Shown: positions 11,561-22,400 of the stretch, piece by piece
How the letters are laid out: each line of letters begins with the position of its first letter
How positions within the stretch are numbered: the stretch's first letter is position 1
NCBI RefSeq assembly: GCF_001659605.2
Contig: NC_035163.2
Coordinates: 33,010,158-33,074,157, forward strand
DNA: 64,000 bases
Reading direction: 5' to 3'
Source of the DNA: Manihot esculenta
Taxonomy: Eukaryota; Streptophyta; Magnoliopsida; Malpighiales; Euphorbiaceae
The notes under the pieces: generated by a model
Told to the model about the DNA's origin: nothing
Seen by the model: only the letters and a program-made list of their open reading frames with translations
Databases searched by the model: none
Position numbers and translations under genes: made by a program

Positions 11561-11664
11561 TTGGAGATCAATTAGGAGATATTTTCACAAAAGGTCTAAC
11601 TGGAGCAAGGATTAACTACATTTATAACAATTTGAGCATGATTAATATTTATACTCCAATATGA
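11560..11664 (+). pseudogene. Copia polyprotein C-terminus fragment, opposite orientation
   Basis: The end of the 11326-11664 frame reads GDQLGDIFTKGLTGARINY and ends MINIYTPI. This closely resembles the last residues of the copia polyprotein at 3442-3560 (GEQLGDIFTKALNGTRVDY). It lies head-on against a minus-strand RNase H fragment of the same superfamily, so the frame upstream of about 11560 is antisense and not coding. Confidence 0.75.
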
Positions 11665-11699
11665 GGAAGAGTGTTAAGGAAAGTTAATCATATTAACGT

Positions 11700-13089
11700 A
11701 TATAATTAGCTCAAGCTTAGGAATTTTTATAAATATATTACAATTATAACATCCATTAATTTTTTTTATTAATTAATAATGCAATTTATGTATTATAACT
11801 TTTTTTATCAATTTGGTATAACAAACCAAATATTTTAGCTTTTGTTATGTTTGTTTCCGTTTTTTTCTATTCGATTCCGTTATTATAGATGTTAAAAACA
11901 GTTAGTTGGCATTCAATTCGATTAAACCGAATGCATTTACACCCCAGGGATAAGATGTTACATAATAGTCGTAGGAAAATTTTCAGCCAAAGTCAGGTCA
12001 TCAAGTACTTGAAATTCAGTTTTATATATGAAGCTATTTGAGAAAATTACTCAAATAGGATACCCTAGCAAACAGCAAGTCAAAATGATATAAGCTTGCC
12101 TGTATACTTGGTGCAGAGGTTTCTTTCCAACATCTAAAGATGAGAATTCTTTTAAAGATCAGACATTCTAATGAATCTTCAATAGGTTGATGCACCACCA
12201 AGTAATGACGAGGGGTGAAGTGCCTCTTGCTTAAGTAGCGTCTTGGTGTTGCAAACAGTGTCAAGTTTTGGGGTTCTATTTGAGTAGAATACAAGTAATA
12301 ATGGCAGTGATTGTTGAAACCTTGGATTCTTAATCACTGGAGTAAATACATGCAACACCAAAATTCCCAAGTAAATTTAAAAAAAAAATCCAATATTAAT
12401 AACAAGCATATACTGGAAATTTAGATATAATCCAACTTAGGAGTGAGCATTTTTTTATTATAACCGAAAAATTGAATCGAACCAATTCGGTTTGGTGATT
12501 GGTCATTGGTCAAAGCGGTTTTCATTTGATATTTAAGGAAATTCAGTTTGATTCAATTTGGTTAATTAACCGAAATTAATTGGAAAATTAAATTGACCTA
12601 TTTACAATATTTATATTTCCTATGCAGTTATTAAGTTTGTCCCAATATCCTCTATGGAGTTTATTTCTGTCATGCATCTTCATTCTCAAGTAGTAGTTGT
12701 TCTCTCTCAAGGCCAGGGTCCTGACTCGAAGGCCGATAATGGCGAGAAAGCTACTCTCTCGACTTTATAGTGACACTATTCCACCCTCCCTCATGACTGT
12801 GCCATGTCAATCTTTTCTCTCTCCTCTTACCCTAATTTGATGTTTGCTTCGGTGCTCCCCATCATCACCTCAATCTCGCAAGAACAGTGACTCAACTACC
12901 CTCATCAGTTAGACAAATAACACATTAATCTCATCCATTGGATATCACAAATCACCAAAGCCATCCCCAATAGATCGTACACAAATCTCCTCCATCGCAA
13001 CTTACAATTTGCACATGAACCTCCCTTCAACTCATTTTGGTGTTTACTTTAGTGCTTGATTCTTCAATTCTCTTATTCTTTTTTAAGTC
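11700..13089. other. AT-rich spacer, no gene recognised
   Basis: I see no conserved coding region here. Short minus-strand frames around 12034-12370 have no recognisable domain. Stretches such as 11930-11950 and 12436-12600, rich in AACCGAA and TTCGGTTTGG, resemble the subterminal parts of plant hAT-type non-autonomous elements, but I cannot pair their ends. Confidence 0.4.
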
Positions 13090-13338
13090 TTTGAATATGA
13101 TTGTGAAAATTTCAGAGTTTTGAAAATGGGTAATAATACCATGCTGTGAGATTATATTGAATCTTGGTAGTGAGGTTATGTTGAATATGGATTGTGAAAT
13201 TTTTTTTAGTTTTGAATATGGGTACTGAGATTTTGTTGACTTTTGAATCTGGATTGTGAGGCTGTTGAATCTTGATTTTAAGATCATGTTTAATATGGAT
13301 TATGAGATCATTTTTTAATCTGAATTGTGAAATCTTCA
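13090..13338. repeat. Degenerate tandem repeat
   Basis: The segment consists of diverged repeats of a unit of roughly 30-50 bases around TTGAATATGGATTGTGAGAT. At least five recognisable versions lie head to tail up to the boundary of the solo LTR at 13339. No coding capacity is seen. Confidence 0.55.
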
Positions 13339-13605
13339 TGTAATACCCGGCTCGAGTCCGGCGTCGGCATTCCTGTAGTCCGGTGGAATCTTGGGTGTCG
13401 GAACCCTCGAGAAGGGTAATACATATGTTTTCTAAGGTATTTTCACTTGTTTTCATGTTTTGAAGTATTAAAAGAATTGAGTTTTGAAAGAAAAGCAACA
13501 AGGGAGAAATGCAAAGGTTCGGCCGCCGAAGGTCACTTTCGGCCGCCGAACATTGCATGGTTTCGGCTTCACGTTCGGCTGCCGAAGGTGGTCTAGCCAG
13601 CCACC

Positions 13606-13613
13606 TATAAAAG
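13606..13613 (+). promoter_or_regulatory. TATA box of the solo LTR
   Basis: TATAAAAG lies about 270 bases into the LTR. Element B has TATAAAGG at the equivalent place (40732), and D has a weaker TTACAAAAG (52129). Two exact TTCGGCCGCCGAA palindromes sit just upstream. It probably sets transcript starts around 13640. Confidence 0.6.
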
Positions 13614-13846
13614 GGCCAAGGGTCGGTGGAAGGAGGTTATTTCTCCTCCACTTGCAGCCAGAGGTGAGTTCCAGCCTCTCCCACGTTGACTTTCATGTTT
13701 TCCATGATTTTCATCAAATCTTTCACGAGTTTTGGTGACTTTTGAAGGTTTTGAGCAAAAGAACCAAGTTTTGAAGCTTGGAGCTTTGGAAGAGCTTTTC
13801 TTCATATCTCCACGTTAGGATCCTTCATCCTCAAGTTGTTTAAGAG

Positions 13847-14669
13847 GTAAGTGAAGATCCTGAGCTTCTTTGAGGATTTTGAAAGGTTTTATGAAGTTTG
13901 TATGGGTAGTATGCATGTTTAGGTTTAGGTGAGGTTTTTGGTGATTTGTGGTGTTCAAGCATGTTTAAGTGTTATGTGCTATGTTTGTTAAGTGAAGATC
14001 CTGAGCTTCTTTGAGGATTTTGAAAGGTTTTATGAAGTTTGTATGGGTAGTATGCATGTTTAGGTTTAGGTGAGGTTTTTGGTGATTTGTGGTGTTCAAG
14101 CATGTTTAAGTGTTATGTGCTATGTTTGTTTGGGGTTTTAGGGTAGTTTTAGACCCCTTTGTGCATATATATGTGTATGTGCTAGTTGGGAGTAGTTGCT
14201 ATGCATGTTTGTAGGTTTTTGGGCAAAGTTTGCATGAAACAGAGCAGGGTTCTGCCCTTCGGGCAAAACCAGGTTCGGCCGCCGAAGGAAGGTTCGGCCG
14301 CCGAACCCCTTGTGGAGGCAGTTTCGGCTGCCAAAACTTGCCCCCGAAAGCTAGGCTTACGGTTTAGAAAGAGACTTTCGGCCGCCGAAAGAGGGAGTTC
14401 GGCCGCCGAAAGAGGGAGTTCGGCCGCCGAAAGTGTGTGAGTTTCGTCTCTGGACGAGACCTTCGGCCGCCGAAGGTGCCGCCGAACATGCATGAGTTTC
14501 GTCTCTAGAGTAGGGTTTCGGCCGCCGAACCTGCCGCCGAAAGTGCCCTGTCCAGCTTTCTTTTGCATGTTTTATGTGATGGTTTTAGGATCGTTTAGAG
14601 GGGTTTTGGGGAGTTTCTTAGAGATGTTCTTGAGTGAGTTTGGTCCCTCATTTGAGTCCACCTGTGTAG
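13847..14669 (+). other. Predicted leader intron 1 of the solo LTR
   Basis: It begins at an AAGAG/GTAAGTG donor and ends at CACCTGTGTAG/GT. The same donor and acceptor occur at matching places in element B (40962-41504), D (52370-53036) and, on the minus strand, C (50974-51643). Seven of the nine palindromes of this LTR lie in it. A further donor CAGAG/GTGAGTGG follows at 14748 and is equally conserved. Confidence 0.5.
13848..14129 (+). repeat. Exact 141-bp tandem duplication
   Basis: Bases 13848-13988 are repeated at 13989-14129 with no difference that I can see. The duplication begins at the predicted leader splice donor, of which the second copy keeps only TTAAGTG. The other LTRs in the window carry a single copy of the region. 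Confidence 0.9.
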
Positions 14670-14950
14670 GTACGGACCAGAGGAATCAGGGAAGTCAACA
14701 GTGAGTCCAGTGTCAGAACCTGCAGAGTCCGTTCAGCGATAGCCAGAGGTGAGTGGAACTTAACTTAATGTTTTAATATGAGAACTGAATCTTTTATCAT
14801 GCTTCATGCATCATGAATATGCTATAGGGTGAGTGCATTAGTGTACACGAATATGACGCATTGCATTTATCCTTGTACTTGGCATGGCTCCTTGTACATT
14901 GCTTATGTGAGACGGCACGGACTTCGTGAGGATTCATTAGCCCTCAGAGG

Positions 14951-15018
14951 AAAGACCTGGAACAGCCCTACGGGGACCAGGCACAAAGACCTGGAACAGC
15001 CCTACGGGGACCAGGCAC
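14951..15018 (+). repeat. 34-bp tandem duplication in LTR
   Basis: Two adjacent exact copies (14951-14984 and 14985-15018) of a unit containing AAAGACCTGGAACAGCC and GGGGACCAGGCAC, which can partly fold on itself (CCTGG with CCAGG). The B, C, D and E LTRs have family-specific repeats of similar design in the same region. Confidence 0.88.
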
Positions 15019-15655
15019 ATGGTACTCCGGTACCCCAGATGAGATAGAGGGAGTTTTGATCCGTCCGGCCGAGGTGATGTGATTACTTGTGATGTGATGC
15101 ATTCCATGAGAGCATGTTTTATCACCTGTTATTTGATTACTATTCTACTCACTGGGCTATAGTAGCTCATCCCTCTCCCCTAACTCCAGTTGTGCAGGGT
15201 CAGAGGTCAGAGAGAACTCAACAGGGTACAGGAAGAGTACAGAGTATTGTAATAGCTAGTGTGGACATGTAAATGTAAAGAGATAAGGTTTATGTATAGT
15301 GTATAGAATGGTGCTTGACTATAAGAGTTGTAATCCCTTGTTCTTTTCACATGATCAGTTTATGTTTACATATATGTGTTGTATATATGGAAGAACCAGG
15401 CTTAACATAGATGAGTTGAGCCGCCTTGAGCATAAAGGAGAGCTCTGGCTGGCGTTTTGTAGTACAGTGACAGTATGTGCACAGGTTAAGCCTTGGTATG
15501 AGAAAAGTGTTCCTTTTTACAGAAAATGTTTGATCATGTATGGGATTTCACAGGTACACAGAGTTCATAGCAGGCTTACTACGGGTCCCGGCGACCTTAA
15601 GTCGATCTGGATCCTAGTGCCGGTAGCAGTTCGGTTTCCGGGCTGTTACACTTCA

Positions 15656-16466
15656 GATAATCACATGCCTTTATTCTTGTGTTTGAGATTATGCTCTTTT
15701 TTTTATTGTTTTTAATGAATTTATGTGATAATGATTAAAAGACTGGTTAAATTTGGTTTGGTTCAGTAAATCATTTTGTTCACTTTGCTTAAAATTACAA
15801 TTTGGTTTTTCGATTTTGGTTTAGTTCGATATGGAACCAACCGTTTATTAAAACCTAATCCAAATCCTTAGCATGGGAGCAAATCAAATCCCCTTTCCAA
15901 TGAGATTGATTTAGTTTTGGATAAAATATAGTGCTTTCACATCATTCAAATATGTATCTTATTATTTATCTATTCAATGATGCCAAGGCCTCACCTACAC
16001 CTACTGTCCCAAAACCTCACATCCATGCGTTAACAAGTTACAAACACATAACATGCCTTCACACCCATTTTTTTGGGGTCCACAAGCAAGTGCTCCACAT
16101 GGATGCCAATTCATGAGCAAGCTACCACCCATTTCATACCACCATTTGGCACAAAGCTCACAAACACCATCTTTAGAGAGCTGCTCAATGTGTTCAAGAA
16201 TATTCCAAACATTTCTGATAGCTCAGTGAAACAATCATGGTGACAACCAACATAAATGAAAATCCTAGTCTAAAATTGTTATTGGCAATAAAATACTAAG
16301 CTAAAGAAAACCAGTCATGCTAAATTCAGGGCTTTTCATCCTTGTAGGAAGTATCCCAATGGACCCAATCACACCCTTTAAAGAAATTAATCATCAATAT
16401 GATAACTGCTATTCAATATATTTTCCTGATTCTAGAATGTCGTACTTCTAGTTGCTAGTACTTTAC
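15656..16466. other. Spacer left of the helicase gene, no gene recognised
   Basis: AT-rich sequence. Around 15740-15860, GGTTTGGTTC and GGAACCAACC stretches resemble ends of hAT-like repeats. I looked here for the missing last exon of the helicase gene, on the minus strand, and did not find it. Confidence 0.4.
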
Positions 16467-19400
16467 CTGGCCAATCCTGTGAGCCCTATCTTCAGCTTGG
16501 ATCAGGTCACCAGGTGTCCAAGACAATTCAGCGAAGATAACAGTGCTAGCAGCCGTTAAAGTTAACCCAACACCTCCAGCTCTAATAGAGAGCTTCAAAG
16601 GTACATTTTAACAAACAAAACTTACTTGTTAAAAAACGCATTGAACAATAGTAACTTTTAAATAGGGAGAATTACTATGTAGTTCTAGTGGCTTAGTAAA
16701 ACTAACTATTTAGTTTCTCTATAATTAGAAGGCACATTAATTAGACCTTTTTTTTTTCTTCAAACTGTTATCTATTTAGTCCCTTTCATGAATTGTAGAG
16801 ACTGAACAGTTGTGATTTTCAAATAGTAGAGATAGAATAGTTTTTTTTTTTTTTTGGTTTGGAATTGTAGATACTAAATAGTTTATTTTGAAATGGTTGA
16901 GAATAATTATAGACAAGAATATCTTAGCCATTTCACAAATTACTATCAGTTTAAATAAATAGAGGAACTAAATTGTTAAAATTTCAAAGATAATGTGTTT
17001 CTGAAAATAGAGGGACTAAGTAGTTGTCTCACTAAACCACATAGACTAAATAGTAATTTTCCCACATAAATATGACATCTACGGTTTGAACAATGACAGT
17101 TGGCATACCACTGCTGCCTTTATAGCATCCTTCTCCTGGAAATCAGTAACTAATGCTTGCCTTGATGCCGGCGGAGTGCTGCCATCAATGCGAATGGAAC
17201 CCACCTTCTTTTTCTGGAGATTTTGAAGGTTTTATAGTGATAAGGAAATCATAAGGAATTATTCATTAAAAAAAAGGTGGCCTTACAAGAAGAAAGTCAT
17301 GTATTGAATCAATCATGGGTAGATGATGAGCAAATATTAGAAATTTACAGCCTGCCTGCAAGGAGCCATTCAACAACAATGATTCATCCATTATGAAACA
17401 ACAATATGCATAATCAAGCGACAAAATTAAATAGAACCACAAGGTATATTTAACACAAAAAAGGAAACTTGTTATTGTGATGACTACTGTGCCAGTGTAT
17501 ATAGAGCAAAGATGAGCTTGACCTATAAGAATAAAACCCAGTTCATTTTTCAGCACATACTGTAACAGGTTTCAGAAATCTATAACCTGTTATTCATACT
17601 TTATTTGAATAATAGATGACAGAAAATACATCAATATAAACAATTTTAATCATGAAACCTTAAATGGCTTTCAAAATGAAATCTGTGTGTCTAAGCTATA
17701 AATCTCTTAAACTTTCATGATCAAATAATAAATAGAGGCTCCATGACTGGCGATAAAATTCAAAGTAGAAATGTTCATAATCTCCATTTTTGCATGTCAG
17801 TCAGGACACGAAGTACACATATGACCACAAACAATGGGATTACTAAGGAGATGTCCTCAAAGGAGACTGCCTATGTAATATTTTTGCAATTATGCACTTC
17901 AAAGTTGAGAAACAGGAAAGAAGGTAAAGTTCTGAAGAGGAAAGAAAAAAATTTAAAAAAAGTAACTAGAGACCATGAAAGTACCTCAATGACAGTTCCC
18001 AGGTAATCTATGACCCCAGGGATCTTGGCTTCAGCTGAATCAGTATATATCTGAAATTGAAAAGAGTCCGTGACAAAATGAGGTGGGAAGTGTTGAATTG
18101 GTGAGTTAACATGATCCCAAAATTTCAGTAAAATCCCACTTAACAATCCAATGGTGAAGTTAAAAGAAGAAGCCAATATACCATTATTTATTCCACAATT
18201 TGTATACACAAAGGGGAAACATGCATTTATTGCTCCTAACTTTAATAAAAGAATATATATACACAGAGGGTGCAATTGGTTGGTTCAGTTCCAAACTGAA
18301 ACAGTTACCTTTCACAGACTGAACCCAACTGAAATAACTAATGAAACAAACCAAACCAATCGGTTCCAGCTACTCCCAACAGCCAATTCCTGCTCAAAAA
18401 ATTCACACTGTTGATCATGTGCTGGGCCTATTGGAAATCAGTCTCAATCGAGAGAAGAAGAAGGGCCATCCTTGGTGGAAGTTGGTGATGGATTCTGTTG
18501 CTAGATTCGCTTGTAATGGCCGCAAATCTTGTGTTGGGTCTGTTGAGAGTCAGTCTCAATCGAGAAGAGAATAAGGAGATGACTGGCTCTGGAATGAGGA
18601 ATTTGACTGTTAAGACTTTGGAAATGTGGATGGCACTGGGTAGTGGGTAGAGAATGGGATTCAGGTAATATATTGTTAAGTGGGCCTAACCTAACTGAGG
18701 AAGCTTGTAAGGTCCGGTGTTCTCAGTTTCTTTAGTTTAAACCTTGAAAAACTGAACCAAAAGCTGAAAATGTTAAAAATAAAAAACTGAACTGAACAGA
18801 ACCGATTGAACCAAATTTATTTGGTTTGGATCAGTTTTTCAGTTTAAACCGAAAACTTCTCACCCCTATATGTATATGTCTGTGTGTGTACCAGCAAGAG
18901 TAATGACATTTTAAGCATATTATGGCCATTAAGATCTAAGTAAATACCTTATTAATAAGATTCTTCTCGGAAAACTTTAGTGATTCAACCTCCTCAGCCG
19001 ATGAGCATGCCTTAATTTTTCCTTTTACCACCTCTAACTACAAAGCAAATCAATAGTAATAGCTTACATTTTTTTCTTTCTATAATACCCAATTGAGTTT
19101 ATAGAGCTAGTTGAATAAAAAGATAACCATCAATTACCTCACGGAATAAAGCATTAATTTTTTTCATGTCCTTCTCTGCCAAATCTATGAAAACCTAAGA
19201 ATCAAGCGATTGTAAAATGTCCATAAAATCATATTCTAAAGTTTTATCTTGTATATGTGCACATAACAGAGCCATGAGTGCATATAGTTCACATGCATAT
19301 ACACAGACACGAGAACTGCATGCAAATAAAGCAAGTATTATGGAGATACATGCATAAAAAGCATTTTTCGGTGTTAATTTAGGGATGATAGTAAGTGTTC

Positions 19401-22400
19401 ATGCAGTTGGATTGCCTGCCACAATCTGACAAAAATCCAAAGTAACTACTGGGAAATTTTACTTCCAGCCACGATAAGATTTTTTTTTCAGCAGATAGCT
19501 ATTTAAGGCCAAAGGAACTGTATAAAGCAGCCATCATACACCTCAAGGAGCTGGACAGAAAAACACTTCCCCAAAGAAAACTACAAAAACAATATCTTTC
19601 ATTCCAAAATTATTTTGATAGTGCTGATAATTAGTGGCCATGCTATTCAGTTATTCCACAGATATATGTTATGTTCATTAGGAAATCCAACCAGCAACAC
19701 ATTGGAACCAAACAGCGAATGAATTATTTTTTACTTGCTGTCGACGCTTTACAGGAAGCTCAGAAAGAACATCCTTTTTAAGTCTTCTAATCATAACTGT
19801 TGCCTTCATCAGGTTGTGCAATTCTTCATGGTTACTTGCACCTTGATAAACTCCAAAAATTCCCTAGCCAAATTATATTAGATAAATAATTTTGCTTACT
19901 TCCAAAAGAATTCTTAATATTGTAGGTTTTTTAAAATGAAAAGAATCAACTTACCCCCTTGCAATATCGGTTACCATATTCATGAACATTCTTGTACACA
20001 CCAGGATACAAAGCTTCCAGCTGCAATGGATAAACACTTTATATAGAATCCCTCAACAAAAACTACAAAATAGTTTAAATGTCACCAGGCATTCTGGACT
20101 CTACAGTGGCATTTATAAGTACCTGTTTGAAAAGCTCTATTGGCCTGGATAAAGCAGGTGTTCCACTGAGCAATATTGCATATTGAGCTTTCTGAAATAT
20201 GAAACCAAACCAGTCCAGTGTTAGTTTCAATCACCAAGAAGAGTGTCCATGATGCAGTCTTCCTATGAAATTGGAACTGAACTTAAACAACCATAGTAAG
20301 TAAATTCATTCTCTTTAGATTATTTTGTAGCATCTTTCTCTCTCTCATAGGTTCACTACGCATAAATCCATGCTCAACTGAGGCATGAAAAACGTCATCA
20401 ATACTGATTCTTAATTAAGAACTTGCTTCAGCCTTCAAATATGCATTATTTCTTCTGTGTTACTCAAATAGAAATTAATAGTAACAAAGAAACTAATGCA
20501 AGGGATTACAATGAATCATCTATTGTGCATGCAAGTACATATTTTTTTTTACTAATACATGGACAAGACAAAGAACAAAGTTAAGATAAGCAAGCATGTA
20601 GATGTTTTTCGAGAGGAAAGACCTTTATAACTGGAAGGGAGGCAGTTGTCCTCTTTGCTTGAGCATTTTTCATGAAGTGTGATTCATCTGCAATCACAAC
20701 CTAAATAAAAATATAACATAAGCATAGATTCACAGAGTAGGAACCTTTCGAGCACCATGCAAGTCTGTGACAAGCATAAACATGTACTTGCACAGAAGTG
20801 GACATCAAAATTCAATGTTTAATTCAATAAGCAGTTCAGCAGTTTTGAACTTCTTGCAATATGTTAAACACTTCTAAGACCTATTATCTAGTGTTGATCT
20901 AAATTACAAGCCGAATATTGGATATCTCTTCCCTCTAATTTGGATATTTCAATAGAGCCTACGACAACATAAATGTGTAATAGTGCTTATCATCCTCAAA
21001 TGAGTACATTAGCAAATTACCTAATAATTCTTTTTTGCTTCAAAAATTATCCATTAAGAAACAAAAAGATGTTTCACCCTTTCCTGGAATTGCAGCATGC
21101 TGCACACAGTATATCCCTGTCTTTCATGGAGTGAGCTTCTTTCACATGATTTTGAACAACCTAACATTTTGCACACTAATGACAGTCTTCTGCATGACCT
21201 TCATAAGAAAGGTCTCTTTATCTAATGGGCACATGATAATTGCACAAACTATAGTGTCACTTCCTCATGTCATTGTCCATCATGCATTACTTCAGCCAAA
21301 CACTCTGTAATGGATGGGTTATCTAAGAAAATGGAATGCAAATATCACAATGACAAGAAAAATATTAAAAGAATAGAAAGCTCAAATTTTTCTATTGTTT
21401 ACCTTAAATTCTGATGCCATTAGAACATTCTGCAACTTAGGAACTACATCATAAGAGATTATGTTGAATAGGCCATCGATGCGAGTATTGTCCTTGGTAT
21501 TTGATGATACTATTGTGAATCCACCTCTGTTTGATCCACTCCATTGTGATAAAACAACCTATTGTTGTTATTTTGTTAAGGAAAGGGGAAAAAACACACG
21601 CAAGAAGAATGCATTAAAAAATAAACAAAAGCAGAATAGAGAAAGGCATGGAACGAGACAATATTCTACATCTGACCATGGAAAGAAAACATGCACATAC
21701 TTGTTTAAAACAGCCAACACTAAACTTACAAGTATATCTGATGAGGGAATATTCAGCCATTGTTGAATCATCTGCAAAGAAACAGGCATACAGCATATTT
21801 CAGAAAATGCCTTCTTAAACACTGAAATAAGTGTGTAGTAAGCAACTTACTGAAGCCCAATGCAAACGCAGGGAAGATGGTGCAAGTATGAGAACAGGCC
21901 AGGAATCACGAAGGCATGCAGCTACAGCAATAGCCTAAAAAACATGAAAAATTCCATTGCCATTTAAAAGTGCAAGTATGTGAAACAATATTGTATTAAA
22001 CAGGGTAAAAGGATGGAATTGCCATTTAAAACGCTATTGCTGGCAGGTCGTTTAGCATTAAGTTTAAATGAATTGCTCCAAAAATTAATTTAGCTAAACA
22101 TGATCTTTCCAGTCCTTTATGGGATCCAGAACATAAATGCCTAAGAGCAGAAATTGCTGCGAGAAAACCAAAGTATCAAACGCCAAGGTAGTACCTACCT
22201 CTTAACTTATTATTCAAATGCAAGCACAAAAGGACGATGTCTAGAATGGAGAAAAACAAAATCATCATAAAATCTAACCATAGATTCACTGGAATAACAA
22301 TCTCGCAGCATAGTCAGAACATGTTACGCAACACAGCTAGTTGTGTGCTACTGCTATTAGATGTGCATCCTTATGTGCAGACAAAAGAAGGTAAAGCTGA

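Larger units (their letters stand above)
13339..15650 (+). mobile_element. Solo LTR (2,312 bp) of a long-LTR Ty3/gypsy family
   Basis: It starts TGTAATACCCGG and ends GGGCTGTTACA, the same termini as the LTRs of elements B and D. It is flanked by a perfect 5-bp target duplication CTTCA (13334-13338 and 15651-15655). No primer-binding site or internal region follows, so it is a solo LTR left by LTR-LTR recombination. Inside are nine exact TTCGGCCGCCGAA palindromes (13518, 13538, 14274, 14293, 14377, 14398, 14419, 14462, 14517), a TATA box TATAAAAG at 13606, an exact 141-bp tandem duplication and a 34-bp tandem duplication. Short frames in it (for example 14182-14568) are translations of the palindromes. 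Confidence 0.93.

Noticed and set aside
12034..12370. Minus-strand frames as the missing helicase C-terminus
   Set aside because: I could not match them to the expected residues after motif VI; no suitable splice acceptor plus conserved sequence.
13518..14529. Regularly repeated palindromes as a CRISPR-like array
   Set aside because: Repeats are too short (13 bp), spacing is irregular, the sequence is a plant LTR and no cas-like gene is near.
14182..14568. Frames rich in SAAE and GGR repeats (also 41070-41496, 48658-49092, 52430-52966 and 60046-60582)
   Set aside because: They are read-throughs of the TTCGGCCGCCGAA palindromes inside LTRs, on both strands, and change with palindrome number. 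No start context or domain.
15299..15715. 138-residue plus-strand frame
   Set aside because: It runs through the end of the solo LTR and across its target duplication, so it is not a gene.
18341..18574. Short frames inside the TIR element in the helicase intron
   Set aside because: No domain, and the frame crosses inverted-repeat sequence; taken as non-coding.
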